Assembly: GCA_020726505.1 (NCBI GenBank)
Contig: JAHLEZ010000015.1
Coordinates: 1,674,001 to 1,738,000, forward strand
Reading direction: 5' to 3'
From: Leptodontidium sp. MPI-SDFR-AT-0119
Lineage: Eukaryota; Ascomycota; Leotiomycetes; Helotiales; Leptodontidiaceae
Length of the DNA stretch: 64,000 nt
The notes under the pieces are model-generated. The model searched no databases. It saw only the letters and a list, made by a program, of their open reading frames with translations, and was not told the origin of the DNA. A program made the translations under genes and the position numbers. Of the stretch, positions 1 to 9,549 are shown in pieces (positions within the stretch are counted from its first letter, which is position 1; each line of letters starts with the position of its first letter).

Positions 1-613
1 GAACATGGTTTTTCTCCAGATCGCCGTCGCCCAACTCCTCGGATAAGACTTGCCAGGCCATCTTGGTCACTCCTCGTAATGCAAACGGCGTAGTTATTCG
101 GTGGATATGGCCAAGCCAGGCACCATCCACAAACTTTAGTGGCGCATTGCGGTTCAGCCACTGCTCTGCACCATACCGAGTGCTGAACAGCTCTGGGCCA
201 TGTCCGGATGCTCTTCGCTCCACGTAATACTGATATTGGCGAAGAATGTCTTCATTTCTGGCAGATACAAATGTCTCTAGTTCTTGACGATTGTATGTTT
301 CGATGTCCAAGATGCTTGTCCCAGTCTCCAACGGCTTCTCAGATGAGAAGCTTTCACACAAAAGCTTCACAAGCTCCTCTCGAGCTAGTGACAGAATTTC
401 GGGGTAGTCCTCAAGATTCTGCAATTTGAAATAGAGCTCCCGATAGTGCCGAATTTGTTGTTCTTCGCTTGCATCGAGAATATACTTTTTGGTCCGGGAA
501 GTCGTTGTACGTTCTGTGGAGAAATTGAAAATGATGCCTTTCTTGATGCAAATGAAGTGAATGAGTAGGGCAGCTGCCAGTGCAGAGAAAACTGCAGGTG
601 TAAAAAGTGGCAT
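1..613 (-). CDS. Heme-oxygenase-like iron-containing redox enzyme (5' part, runs off the left edge)
   Basis: The minus strand is open from an ATG at 611-613 to the window edge, giving 204 codons with no stop or visible intron. Residues 1-25 form a hydrophobic N-terminal segment (MPLFTPAVFSALAAALLIHF), read as a signal anchor. The body is acidic and helical, and near the break it carries the string EELGDGDLEKNHV. From memory this resembles the GDG-x(4)-H signature of the 'iron-containing redox enzyme' heme-oxygenase-like family (Pfam Haem_oxygenas_2 type). Such folds include diiron oxidases acting on fatty acids and amino acids in natural-product pathways. The C-terminal half is outside the window, so the full metal-ligand set cannot be checked. 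It points away from the 2-oxoglutarate oxygenase at 1604, leaving a shared spacer. Family call moderate; substrate unknown. Confidence 0.6.
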   Translation of the reverse strand, partial: MPLFTPAVFSALAAALLIHFICIKKGIIFNFSTERTTTSRTKKYILDASEEQQIRHYRELYFKLQNLEDYPEILSLAREELVKLLCESFSSEKPLETGTSILDIETYNRQELETFVSARNEDILRQYQYYVERRASGHGPELFSTRYGAEQWLNRNAPLKFVDGAWLGHIHRITTPFALRGVTKMAWQVLSEELGDGDLEKNHV

Positions 614-1603
614 TTTGAATGTGAGGTTAGATAGTAGAAGCCTTGTAAACTTATTTGCTTAATCAACAGTGGCACTTCAGGAGATTCTCTGTTGAACATT
701 ATAATCAGATGTAATAATCAATACTTTCAATGAACACAGGTCTTGGCCACCCAGCTCCCCACAATCAAATGTCTGATGTTACTATTCAAGCCAATAGTTG
801 TGACTTGCAACCGTAGAAAGGTAAGGGGCCTGCAGATACACAGACCCAGGCTTTTCTTTATGCGAGTCCTGAAGCACCCTTGTACGAAAGGGGGTTGTCA
901 GGGGTTCTTTCCAAGCCCCCTAGTTTCTGCCTTAACATATCTGGAAAATCGTGGAGAAAATTGTAAAAATTCAGACTGTTGATTGGAAGAATTACCTTCT
1001 TGCTATACAAGGGGTGGTGAGACCCACTAGCAACCATCTTGGGTAAATAGCGAATGACGATATCTACAGATGAAATCCCGACTTCCAGTTGTCAATATTA
1101 AATCTGTTCCGTTAATAATGCCGACTTGCAGCCGTGTTGGTGTTGCGGACTTACAGCTGAGTTATTCATACAGAACCTGAATATGCGGACCTAAGATCCT
1201 TTTTCCGCACTCGCAAAGCACTTTCTCTTTTCGTAAATAGCGTCATATATCCCTGAATCACGATATCTAAGGCTCAGATTTCGACTTGCAGTTATCAATA
1301 CGGTATCCAGGCTGTTCTGTTGGTAATATCAACTTGCAGCCGAGGAGCGTCAAAGAACCTGTACTCATGGATCCTGGGTTTTCATTGGGCAGGCTACGCG
1401 ATCCATTACTAGGTATACATACTACTACGCACGTAAACCAGAGATCGGCCATTTCAAGCGAAGGGGTATGTATATCAGGAGGGGCTAAATACTTGAGTTA
1501 AGAAACAGCGGGGCCAGAAACAAATTCGACTGCGACTTAACCAAAGAGACGCCAGACAACAATAGGTTCATTCAGAATCATTCTGTACTGCACTGATATT
1601 CCA
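614..1603. repeat. Spacer with a degenerate tandem duplication (about 1043-1230 and 1232-1390)
   Basis: This spacer between two divergently oriented oxygenase genes contains two diverged copies of a block about 200 bp apart. Both copies run from a GTAAATAGCG-like start through ACGATATCTA, then CGACTT(G/C)CAGTT, a CTGTTC(C/T)GTT stretch and ACTTGCAGCCG, followed by an AGAACCTG segment. Many substitutions and small indels separate them, so the duplication is old. No open reading frame with a recognisable protein was seen. The promoters of both flanking genes should lie here. Confidence 0.45.
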
Positions 1604-2561
1604 ATGGCACTGACTACTGCGTCTAAGGCTTATGCTCACCTCGAAGTCATCAACTATGAGAAAATCAAAAACAAAGAACCAGCCGAGATTCAACGCCTTG
1701 CGCACGCCAGCAAGCCCAAGGGTGGCCGTGGATTATTCTTCCTGGACCTCCGAGGTCCGATTGCAGGAAGAACTCTAGCAGATGCTCAATCCCTCTATCA
1801 GTCTGCAGCGAAATTTTTCGACGCTTCCACTGACAAGAAGCAACGTTTCTATAAAGATGGGTTTGATGACGGGTAAGTTTTCGTTCTCTGATGGTCCTCC
1901 GCATCCTTTATAGCACCTGCTTACACCCGAGTCAATAGATTTAGTGCCCATGGAGATGTTGAGGTCTTTGAGGTTTGTCAAATCTTCATCCTGTTGTTTG
2001 GTTTAATTTGATACCTTGGTAATATCGTCTTCGGTGACATTATCTAATTATTCTCAGATTGCTCGTGATGAGCTTGTCAATGGCTCACTGAAACTTCCGG
2101 TTGACCTCCAGCTAGTCGAAGATAGGATCCGCGACTTCTTATCTATCATCGACACTATCTCAAGGGATATCTACCATGTCATTGGATCAAGCATCGATCC
2201 TCCAATCCATCTCACAACCACCTCCGACCTACCGAGTGATACTGGGCTTCAGCTGGCGTGGGCTCGACCTGAGGCCCATGAGGGAAAGGTCATCGCTCCA
2301 GCTCACACAGACAGGGGATTGTTGACCTTACTCTACTACGACGTTCCCACGCTGGAGGTACCTGTTGATGGCACGGACGAATGGAGATTGGTAAAGCCTT
2401 CAGAGGGCTCTGTGGTTGGCTATGTGGGTGATGCATTACAGAGAAGCTCCGAAGGTCGGCTCCTTGCACCTGTGCATCGGGTTGTAGCACCCCAGGGTAG
2501 GACTTATGTCGCTGCATATCTTCTGCGTCCGGCGTTTGGAACAGAATCTACAACAGCATGA
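1604..2561 (+). CDS. 2-oxoglutarate/Fe(II)-dependent dioxygenase
   Basis: Proposed exons are 1604-1872, 1939-1972 and 2058-2561, giving 268 residues. The 34-nt middle exon is supported because it joins DDG to FSAHGDVEVFE and then IARDEL in frame, as in fungal isopenicillin-N-synthase-like oxygenases. The N-terminal DIOX_N-like part is about residues 1-100. The catalytic jelly roll carries AHTDRG (iron His and Asp), a distal His in APVHRVV and a basic residue in PQGRTYVAAY placed to bind 2-oxoglutarate. The enzyme should hydroxylate, desaturate or cyclise a small molecule while decarboxylating 2-oxoglutarate. At 268 residues it is shorter than the usual 310-350, because the tail after LLRP is missing. 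The position beside an iron redox enzyme and an exporter suggests secondary metabolism; the substrate is unknown. Confidence 0.8.
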
Positions 2562-3220
2562 TAGATGAGGTTGTGTTTTTAAGCCGGGAAGCATTCGTCT
2601 ATTTGGGCTATTGGTGGAAGTTAGCAAATAGAGGCTTCAGTAAAAATGTATTCTCGGCAGCTTCTCTGTCAATGGTGTCAGTCGGGAAATAAGGGTGTCA
2701 CGGGGTGTACCGAGCTTTGGAGCACTTCATAGGCAAATTTAGCTGTGGATTAGCTCTTTCTTCCTCAGACCAAAAGTACCACCGATTACCAACCTTTTAC
2801 AGCCCATCAAGCTATGCCACTTGACAAATGGTAACCACCAATGTTTTGAAATTTGTAATACTTCAAAACGTTGCTGAAAATTGAATTATTTTACAACAAT
2901 ACATTACTGAGGATAAATTCGCCTTAACTAAATATCTAGAATGATTTGGTAAAGCGAAAAATTGGTCTGTGTCGAAAGACTTTGTACTTTATACCGACGT
3001 CTACGATAATTCTATCTATCTACTTCAACAATTTGAAGAAAGTGCACCCCCATTCAACTCTATAAGTACTATGTGATCAATCTTCTACTTCTAGTGGGTT
3101 ACCAAAGACTAGTAGCCATATAGGACTTTTCAATTAACTGGCCTTGCCCAGCTTTCGCTGAAAACCCACGGTAAAGATCAAAGCAACCAATGCCTGTTTC
3201 CCATAATTAATATATATACT
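2562..3220. other. AT-rich intergenic spacer between convergent genes
   Basis: About 660 bases lie between the 3' ends of the oxygenase (plus strand) and the MFS transporter (minus strand). The DNA is AT-rich with stops in all frames. I see no conserved coding string, RNA gene or clear repeat. Confidence 0.5.
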
Positions 3221-5200
3221 TCAAAAGAGATAAGGGGATAAGGTAGTAAAGTTCGTCGCCAACTGTAATACAAATGTTTGGGTCTCGACAAAGGTGCAAG
3301 CTCAGGTTCAAAGTTTAAGAAAATAGACATACCAACCCAGCATTAAACCCCTGAGTCGCTCTCAAACCGTTCAAAAACATCCTATCACGAGATAGTGTGC
3401 CTGTGCTACCTTCCACGGCAGTTTGTACGCCTGTCCCGATAGCTAGTCCCAACGACCGTCCAACTTGATTTGCAGTCTGCAATAATGCGCTTCCAAGCGC
3501 CTGATCCTCCTCCGGTAGCTGTTGCGAAATAAAGAGACTAGCAACAGGCCAGAAAACATCGACGCTGAGACATAAACACATTGCTGGGAAACCGTAGGCC
3601 CAGTATGATGTTGTTTGTGTTACGGAGGGTAGTGCGAAGAGAAGGGGAGAAGTGATGCCGCATAGTACACCGAATATGAGGATGTAGAATCCCGGTACAC
3701 GGGACAACGCGCGCGGGACTACAAATGAGACGAGAACTAGGTTTTGAGGATATGATATTAGTATTTTTTTTCTTTTGAAGGATATTGGGGAAAGGAAGAA
3801 TAGAGTTTGGTTTCAAAGATCTTACATCCAGTCACTCCAGCAGGGATGAATCGCAATGTTGTGTCTAATACACCAAGGCCAAGGTAGTCTTGGTAGCTAG
3901 AATTCAGCCTTTTAGCATCCAGTAATGATGTATATCATAGTATCAAGTGCCTTGATCGAGATGGAAGGAAAGATTGCTTACAAGTATGTTGCAAAAATCA
4001 AAAAGCTGTTGAAAGAACCGTAGAAGCAACAGATAATAACAAAAATGGCAGAAAACTGGAGGTTCTTGAACATAGTAACCTTCATAAGAGGCTGTTGAGT
4101 GGAATTCTTCTCTAAATGGCGCTGCCAGAAGACAAAGAGAACGGCCAATACTATAGATACCACGATGAGAGCAAGAATCCAGGGAGTTGTCCAGCCGACA
4201 ACATTGGCTTCAGCAAGAGCTACAAGCAGTAAAAGCAAGCTACTAGACACCGTAGCTGCACCAAGCCAGTCTACAAAACGTGTCGGGCTGCCTTGTGCCT
4301 CGTGTCGAGAAGAAGGTTGAGGTGAGGGGATAACCGCGACGGCCATGATAGTCGCAAGCACAGAGGGGATCGCAGGTATCCAGAAGACCCATTTCCACGA
4401 CAAGAAGCCTCCTATCACACCACCGGCAAGGTTTCCTAGGATAGATCCAAGTGATGCAGCAGCCGAGAATATGACAAAGGCTTTGTTCCTTGACTTGCCT
4501 ATAGGAAATGCTGAGGTTAAAATACCCACTGCGGACGAGACCGTCGCAGCGCTGCTCATGCCCTGTAGCGCGCGGAGAGCATAGAAACATATCTCATTTG
4601 GGGAAATGGTATACTGATGCTTGCAATAGCAAAAACTGCTGATCCAATGAGGTAGATGAGTCGGCGCCCATAGACGTCTGCGAGTCGTCCCCAGAGAAGA
4701 ATTAAACAACCTGATGAGATAGTATATATCGATGTGATCATTTGCTGCCGGTGGGAAGGAATGTCCAAAGCCAGGCTAATAGAGGGCAGCATGATCACGA
4801 CTGATTGCACGTTCAGAATCTGCTGCTAGTTAGTAAAGTCTCATTGTAGCAGTATTGAGTAGCGGGGGCATACGGAAAGGAAGCATGTGAATGCAAGTAT
4901 GCTCACAAGAAGCGCTCTTCTTGTTCGAGATTGCGGGCGGATGTATGATGCGCTGAGCACCTCCACTTCGGTGTCCCCATTGATAGTGGAATGACCTGAA
5001 TCAACCCTCTCTTTGTCGCCTGGACCTTCAACATTGAGACCCGGAGCAGAGGTTGGCAACGTGCCTGAAGGGGATGGCTTCGAATCCACGTGTACATATG
5101 GCAAGCCTTGAAGTACTCGTGAGGGAGCCATGGCTTCCCGATCGTTTTGATCGACTGGGCCTTGGGTCTCGCGATTTGGCGATGCAATATTGCTACTCAT
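3221..5200 (-). CDS. MFS drug/ammonium-type transporter (14-TM DHA2-like) with an apparent one-base frameshift
   Basis: Proposed exons are 5200-4874, 4819-3982, 3896-3826, 3736-3333 and possibly 3262-3221; otherwise the reading stops at 3315. The family is clear from GRLADVYGRR, FYALRALQGMSSAATVSSAV, LSWKWVFWIPAIP and FIPAGVTG strings, matching the fungal MFS group that includes aflatoxin-pump-like and ATO-like carriers. Residues 1-95 are a hydrophilic cytosolic tail. Inside exon 2, at about 4603-4606, the frame switches between AFAIASISIPF-type and SPNEICFYALRALQG-type strings with no room for an intron. The two halves abut exactly as in relatives, and summed exons are one base short of a multiple of three. 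A single-base loss beside the TTTCCCC run, or an assembly error, explains this. If real, the pump is broken. An in-frame upstream ATG exists at 5365. Confidence 0.75.
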
Positions 5201-6449
5201 ATCGAAATATTGTAAATCTCTCCGAGGGAAAATATTCGAGTCCACGTGTATTGGTGTTTTTCCAGTGATATTTTCAAAAAGTTGATTGCGCCGTGAAACA
5301 AATGAGTGAACTGTAACAAACAGAAAGCTACTGATTGAGTTCCGGGGTAGAGATAGATGAATCATCTGTCCTTGTCAATTTCTCCAATCTATCATCTTCT
5401 TACGTCTCTTTAGTTAAGCACGCAAGCTCTAATACCTGAAGGTGTGATGACGTCCGACAACGGTCTTCATTCTTCACTCGTACAATAGTGGGTCCCAATT
5501 AACAAGACGCGTAGAGTAGGGTAAGCGGGAGGACCCTTTGCTAGCGCTAGCTGCATGTAAGGCTTTACCTCGCCGTAGTACGTCCGTCACTCGAGCCTTA
5601 GCCATGCATACTTCGTATCAAGGGCAATACTTTGGTACATGCCCGAATATTCCAACACTTGGCATCTGTACGTCGTACTAGAAGATTTTACTAATTACAA
5701 ATGAAAAAGGGCAAATCGGATTAGCTCATTAGTTGATATCCCTTGTAAAGTGGAATCTTCTAGTACGACGTACAGATGCCAAGTGTTGGAATATTCGGGC
5801 ATGTACCAAAGTAGACATGACTCGGACACAGGTTTGCCCACTTTCACCTTATCCCTTCCGCTCCGAGGAAGTATGTTTTTCGTTTCGCGGGGTAGGTGAG
5901 AAGTAGTGGAGTCAGTAAGAGTGCTGTGGAGCGATTAAAACGTTGAAAATTGGGGCTCCCAAACTTGGAATGTAAGTTTCCTGAGGCTCTAGAGCTTTGG
6001 CCAGCAAAATTGGCCGGTACCACCCTCAAAGTGGTCCGCTTTGTAAGCTTATTCTATTAAATCTACGCACGGGCGAAACGTACTTTGGACTGCTTCCTCT
6101 CTGAATGGAAGGGATACTTTTTTTTTCAGCGGCTGGCCAGGGGTATTAATTGGGAGCTACTCTTGTACTAAAAGAGAAGGTTGTTAGGGACTCATCACAC
6201 TTCAGGTATAGCGGTAATGCAAGAAACATTTGACAGAGCCATCTTCCCCAGCATTTATGCAGCCATCTCACTGAGATTTTGATAACGCCATCTCAGTTAG
6301 CTTTGCGATCACTCAAATCGCCTTTTATCATCTACTTCATAACTACACTTATTGCCTACTCACATTATCAAGAGATTACAGACACATACTCGCCTTGGCA
6401 TCTATTTCTATTGCTTATCTACAGCAGCCTTTCCAACTTCGCTCTGATC
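5201..6449. other. Divergent promoter spacer of the MFS and AspRS-like genes
   Basis: This spacer separates the starts of the transporter (minus strand) and the synthetase paralogue (plus strand). It holds the MITE described separately at 5628-5813 and a T run near 6119-6126. Short open frames here show no recognisable protein. Regulatory sites for both genes should lie here, but no motif was identified with confidence. Confidence 0.4.
5628..5813. mobile_element. MITE: 186-bp near-palindrome with perfect 60-bp terminal inverted repeats and TA ends
   Basis: Bases 5628-5687 are an exact reverse complement of 5754-5813, with 60 of 60 positions matching. They enclose a 66-bp AT-rich centre (5688-5753). 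The outermost dinucleotide on each side is TA, as expected for the target duplication of Tc1/mariner-type elements; the repeat proper then begins CTTTGGTACATGCCC. No transposase frame is present, so this is a non-autonomous element. The absence of any arm divergence suggests a recent insertion or gene conversion between arms. It lies about 430 bp upstream of the transporter start. Confidence 0.85.
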
Positions 6450-8076
6450 ATGGCATCCATTCAGTTACCTAGTATATCATCGGTTAGTAAGGAATCTCTT
6501 CCTTGATGAGAGTTCAGTGAAAACATTAACGAAGATTACTTCTAGCAAAACAATTTGACCAAGATCCAACTCCTATCTCAAGATAGCGAAGTTACTTTCG
6601 ATGCACGAATCCACGAGGTGCAGGCAAGAAGTCCTGCTGCTACCTCTATCAGCCTTGTTCTTCGAGATGAGGGCTCTTTTGTCGCAGCCTCGGTCGAAGA
6701 GGGTGTTGTAGATAACAGCACGCTCGAGATGGTCCAGATCCTTACACCTGAGTCAATTGTGCGTGTCTCCGGGAATCTTGTGTCTGCACCAACGACGTTT
6801 ATCCAGGTTTCGAAGATAGTTGTTCTGGCCAATGCTTTGGCCGACCTTCCGAAAGGTGTAGTTTCACACGGAGCTCCGGGAGAAGAGGAAGCTATAGAGA
6901 ATCAACTGGGTGCTCTTGTTCTTCACGAAAGGCTTAATAATCGCGTCGCAGACGTGAAAGTTGCCGCTACAGGCGCCATCTTCAAGCTCCTCTCTGGTAT
7001 CTTCCAGCTTGCTGTCGAGCATCAGACGACTGGCGGGTTTCATTGGGTATCCACCCCAGGACTGATCAATTACAGGATTCCGGGAGATGACGACTATTTT
7101 CCTGTTTCCTATTTTGACAATGAGCAGGTTTGGCTGGCACAAACGGGCGAGTTCCATCTGCAAATTGCTTTGGCTATGGACTTTAAACGGGTTTTTGAGA
7201 TTCGGAATGTTTTTCGCCGTGAGAGAAAGGTTTCAAGCAGACATCTGACGGAGGTAAGTGAATCCATTCAACCTCTATGTATCCAGTATCCTAAAAATTG
7301 CATAAAGTACACTGCACTCGAAGTGATGATGGCTTTTGAGCACGACTGGCAGGAAATCCTCTACAGTGCCGAATCACTGATCGTGTTCATTATAAGAAGT
7401 CTCCAACAGAAGGACAGGTATAGGACGCTCATCAATCTTGCCAAGAGACTTTATTCTTCCGCTGGTGATGTTAAGCTTGGACTAGATGAGGATGGCCACT
7501 TTCCTCGTCTCAAATTCGTCGAGGCTAAAGGTCTGCTTCGCAACCTGTTGGGCTTTGACACAGATGACCGTGACGATTTTACGTGAGTGAAATTTCTTCT
7601 ATGGAGGATTGCCCTGACAATTGAGTAGTCGAGAAGAGGAAGCTGCACTGAGCCGTCTCCTCAGCGGTGCCAGTTCTACAGGGCTCGAACTCCAAACAGT
7701 CAAAGGACTGCCGACAGATGTATTTGCTATCACAGATTGGCCACCTCACCTCCGCCCCTTCAATGTACAGACAACAGAGGGGGATGAAAAAAAAACGAAC
7801 TCGTTCGACATTATCGTACGTGGCCAGGAAACCTGCTCAGGGTGGCAGTCAATACACTCCCACAACAAGATGCGCCAGGCGATGGCTGCGCGAGATCCGC
7901 CGATTGACCCAGATGCTTCTATGTGGCATACATACATTGGGGCTTACGAAGCAGGGGCACCCCCGCAGGGTGGCTATGGAATGGGATTGAATCGCCTACT
8001 GCAGAATGTTATTGGGTTGTCTGATATACACGAGGCAGCTCTGTTTCCTGGGAATGCGCAGCATGTTTCTCCCTGA
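6450..8076 (+). CDS. Aspartyl-tRNA synthetase-like class IIb synthetase paralogue with altered active site
   Basis: Proposed exons are 6450-6482, 6546-7253, 7308-7582 and 7629-8076, giving 487 residues. The 54-nt intron at 7254-7307 is in phase and is placed because removal joins RHLTE to YTALEVMMAFE. Residues about 27-105 are the OB-fold anticodon-binding domain and 130-487 the class II catalytic core. Motif 1 (GFHWVSTPGL), motif 2 (VFEIRNVFRRE...RHLTE) and motif 3 (GGYGMGLNRLL) are recognisable. Compared with the AspRS consensus as I recall it, QSPQxxKQ reads QTGEFHLQ, TGLD reads TALE, GLER reads GLNR, NIR reads DIH and FPRDP reads FPGNA. The basic N-terminal extension of cytosolic AspRS is absent. 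It may activate a different amino acid, serve a biosynthetic ligase role, or be a resistance copy. The housekeeping gene should be elsewhere. Confidence 0.8.
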
Positions 8077-8561
8077 TGCTTGATAGTCAGGTTATGACGG
8101 GAGGTAGTGTTAGTGTTAGTGTCAGGGTATGGAGTCAGGTGATGACGCTATTCGCAGATCCTGTGGAGCCTCAGTCTATGTCTTTGCAGAGCCTTCAGCT
8201 CTCTCTTTCTCTCCTTGTAAACAATCTATTCGTTGATTCTAGACCTTGCTCAGTCTCTACCGTGACGTATTGTTTACCTCTTTAATGGCTACGAATTCAG
8301 GAGGAGCTAGCCTCCAACCGAATTTCAGCCTCTCTCGCTCTCAATCAACTTCAAGATCCCTCCTCTTGAAACAGATTCTTCAAGCAGACAATATTGGCGA
8401 TGCGATTTATCAAGTATTCAATCAAGAACAAGGCTCCCCAGTTATCGAATATAGAATCGTCTGAGGCTCGTAGGTAGATTGATCTGGTAATATTTAATGA
8501 AGTTGGTGAGTGGGGTTACTCCTTACTCGTCCGTTTCCTGGTTTTTGGGTTTTTTTTTTTT
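8077..8561. other. 3' flank of the AspRS-like gene
   Basis: The stretch contains a short open frame starting at ATG 8285 (59 codons, beginning MATNSGGASLQPNF), which I do not recognise and do not call. It ends in a T run that abuts the palindrome at 8562. Nothing else is supported. Confidence 0.4.
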
Positions 8562-9549
8562 CCGACCTGCTGGCGCAGGTCGGACCCAGCAACCTGGACA
8601 CGACGACTTAGTCGACGGGTGGCCTTTTTGCTACTAATATGGTCGACTTAAAGGTTGGGTCGTTAAATCCAAAACAAAATTATGTATAAGTCTTACTTTA
8701 GATGACGTCAATGTAGTGCATCGTAATAAAATAAACTAAGCAAAATTTTGGGGTCCCGCGGTGTTACGGCTGGCAAGAGGTTGATACGGCGAGTTGACTC
8801 TAGCTGTGTATTTGGGCCTCTAGCTACGCTCAGAATCGAGAAGAAAAGACAAGGAGGAAAGGAGAGCTCTCCGTAAGGGAGGGCTCGAGTATATATACAT
8901 AAAGGACCCTCCTAATGGGGCCTAGCGTAGTCGAGTGCCATTCACGTCAACATGTCGCAGGCTCGCCACCTAGTCTTCCCTATCGGGCTTAGCGCCGTCG
9001 CATAGCCAGCGATGCTACGAGCCCGTGTTGGTTAGAATACGAGGCGCATCGTAGGTCGTAACACGCGGGACTTAAAACAGCCAAAATATCAACTTCTACG
9101 TCTAACTTCTCAGCCCCTTTATAGATTTTAATAAAAAAGATCCACTAGATACACAAATTACACCTATTATAATCGATTCCGAGATTTATATAATAATCGT
9201 ATAACGTTTGGTGGTGGAAAAGAAGTAGTCTTATCAAAAATATGGGGTTTTGGGTATGCTCGCTTATATAATTACCTCTCGATTAGGATCAATGAACTGC
9301 GGGATGCCAAGATCTGCCAAATATACACCTAAAACCTATATTTGAATCAAAACAACACACGGTTAATTGGCCCTAGCCCTAATGCACTAGTGTAATAATT
9401 ACATTTTCAACTACGGCGCACTTTTTATGAAAAAATCAAGTCAAACGGTCCAAGATTCGATTTTTAAAGTAATTAAATAGGCCGAAAAGGCCATGTCCAA
9501 GTTGCTGGTATGTCCAAGTTAGTGATTCCGACCTGCTGGCGCAGGTCGG
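8562..9549. mobile_element. Element bounded by two identical 22-bp palindromes, with subterminal inverted repeats
   Basis: The 22-bp sequence CCGACCTGCTGGCGCAGGTC plus GG occurs at 8562-8583 and again, identical, at 9528-9549. Each copy has 9-bp arms around a TGGC loop and can fold on itself. Immediately inside, 8586-8600 (CCAGCAACCTGGACA) is the reverse complement, with one mismatch, of 9494-9508, and GGCC-plus-T-run blocks follow on both sides. This fits a non-autonomous DNA transposon with terminal inverted repeats. No clear target duplication is visible because the left flank is a T run. The interior is AT-rich, has no transposase, and is interrupted by the solo LTR at 8762-9063. Class is uncertain. 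Confidence 0.55.
8762..9063. mobile_element. Solo LTR of a retrotransposon (302 bp) with a 5-bp target duplication CGCGG
   Basis: The block begins TGTTACGGC and ends GGTCGTAACA, the TG...CA ends with a short inverted repeat (TGTTAC/GTAACA) typical of long terminal repeats. It is flanked directly by CGCGG at 8757-8761 and CGCGG at 9064-9068, a perfect 5-bp target-site duplication. A TATA-like stretch (GAGTATATATACATAAAG, 8888-8905) sits in the interior where an LTR promoter would be. No gag or pol sequence is present, so the element recombined down to one LTR. Gypsy versus copia cannot be told. Confidence 0.85.

Noticed and set aside
385..699. 104-codon minus-strand open frame
   Set aside because: It lies in another frame over the heme-oxygenase-like gene, which has the convincing motifs and reads to the window edge.
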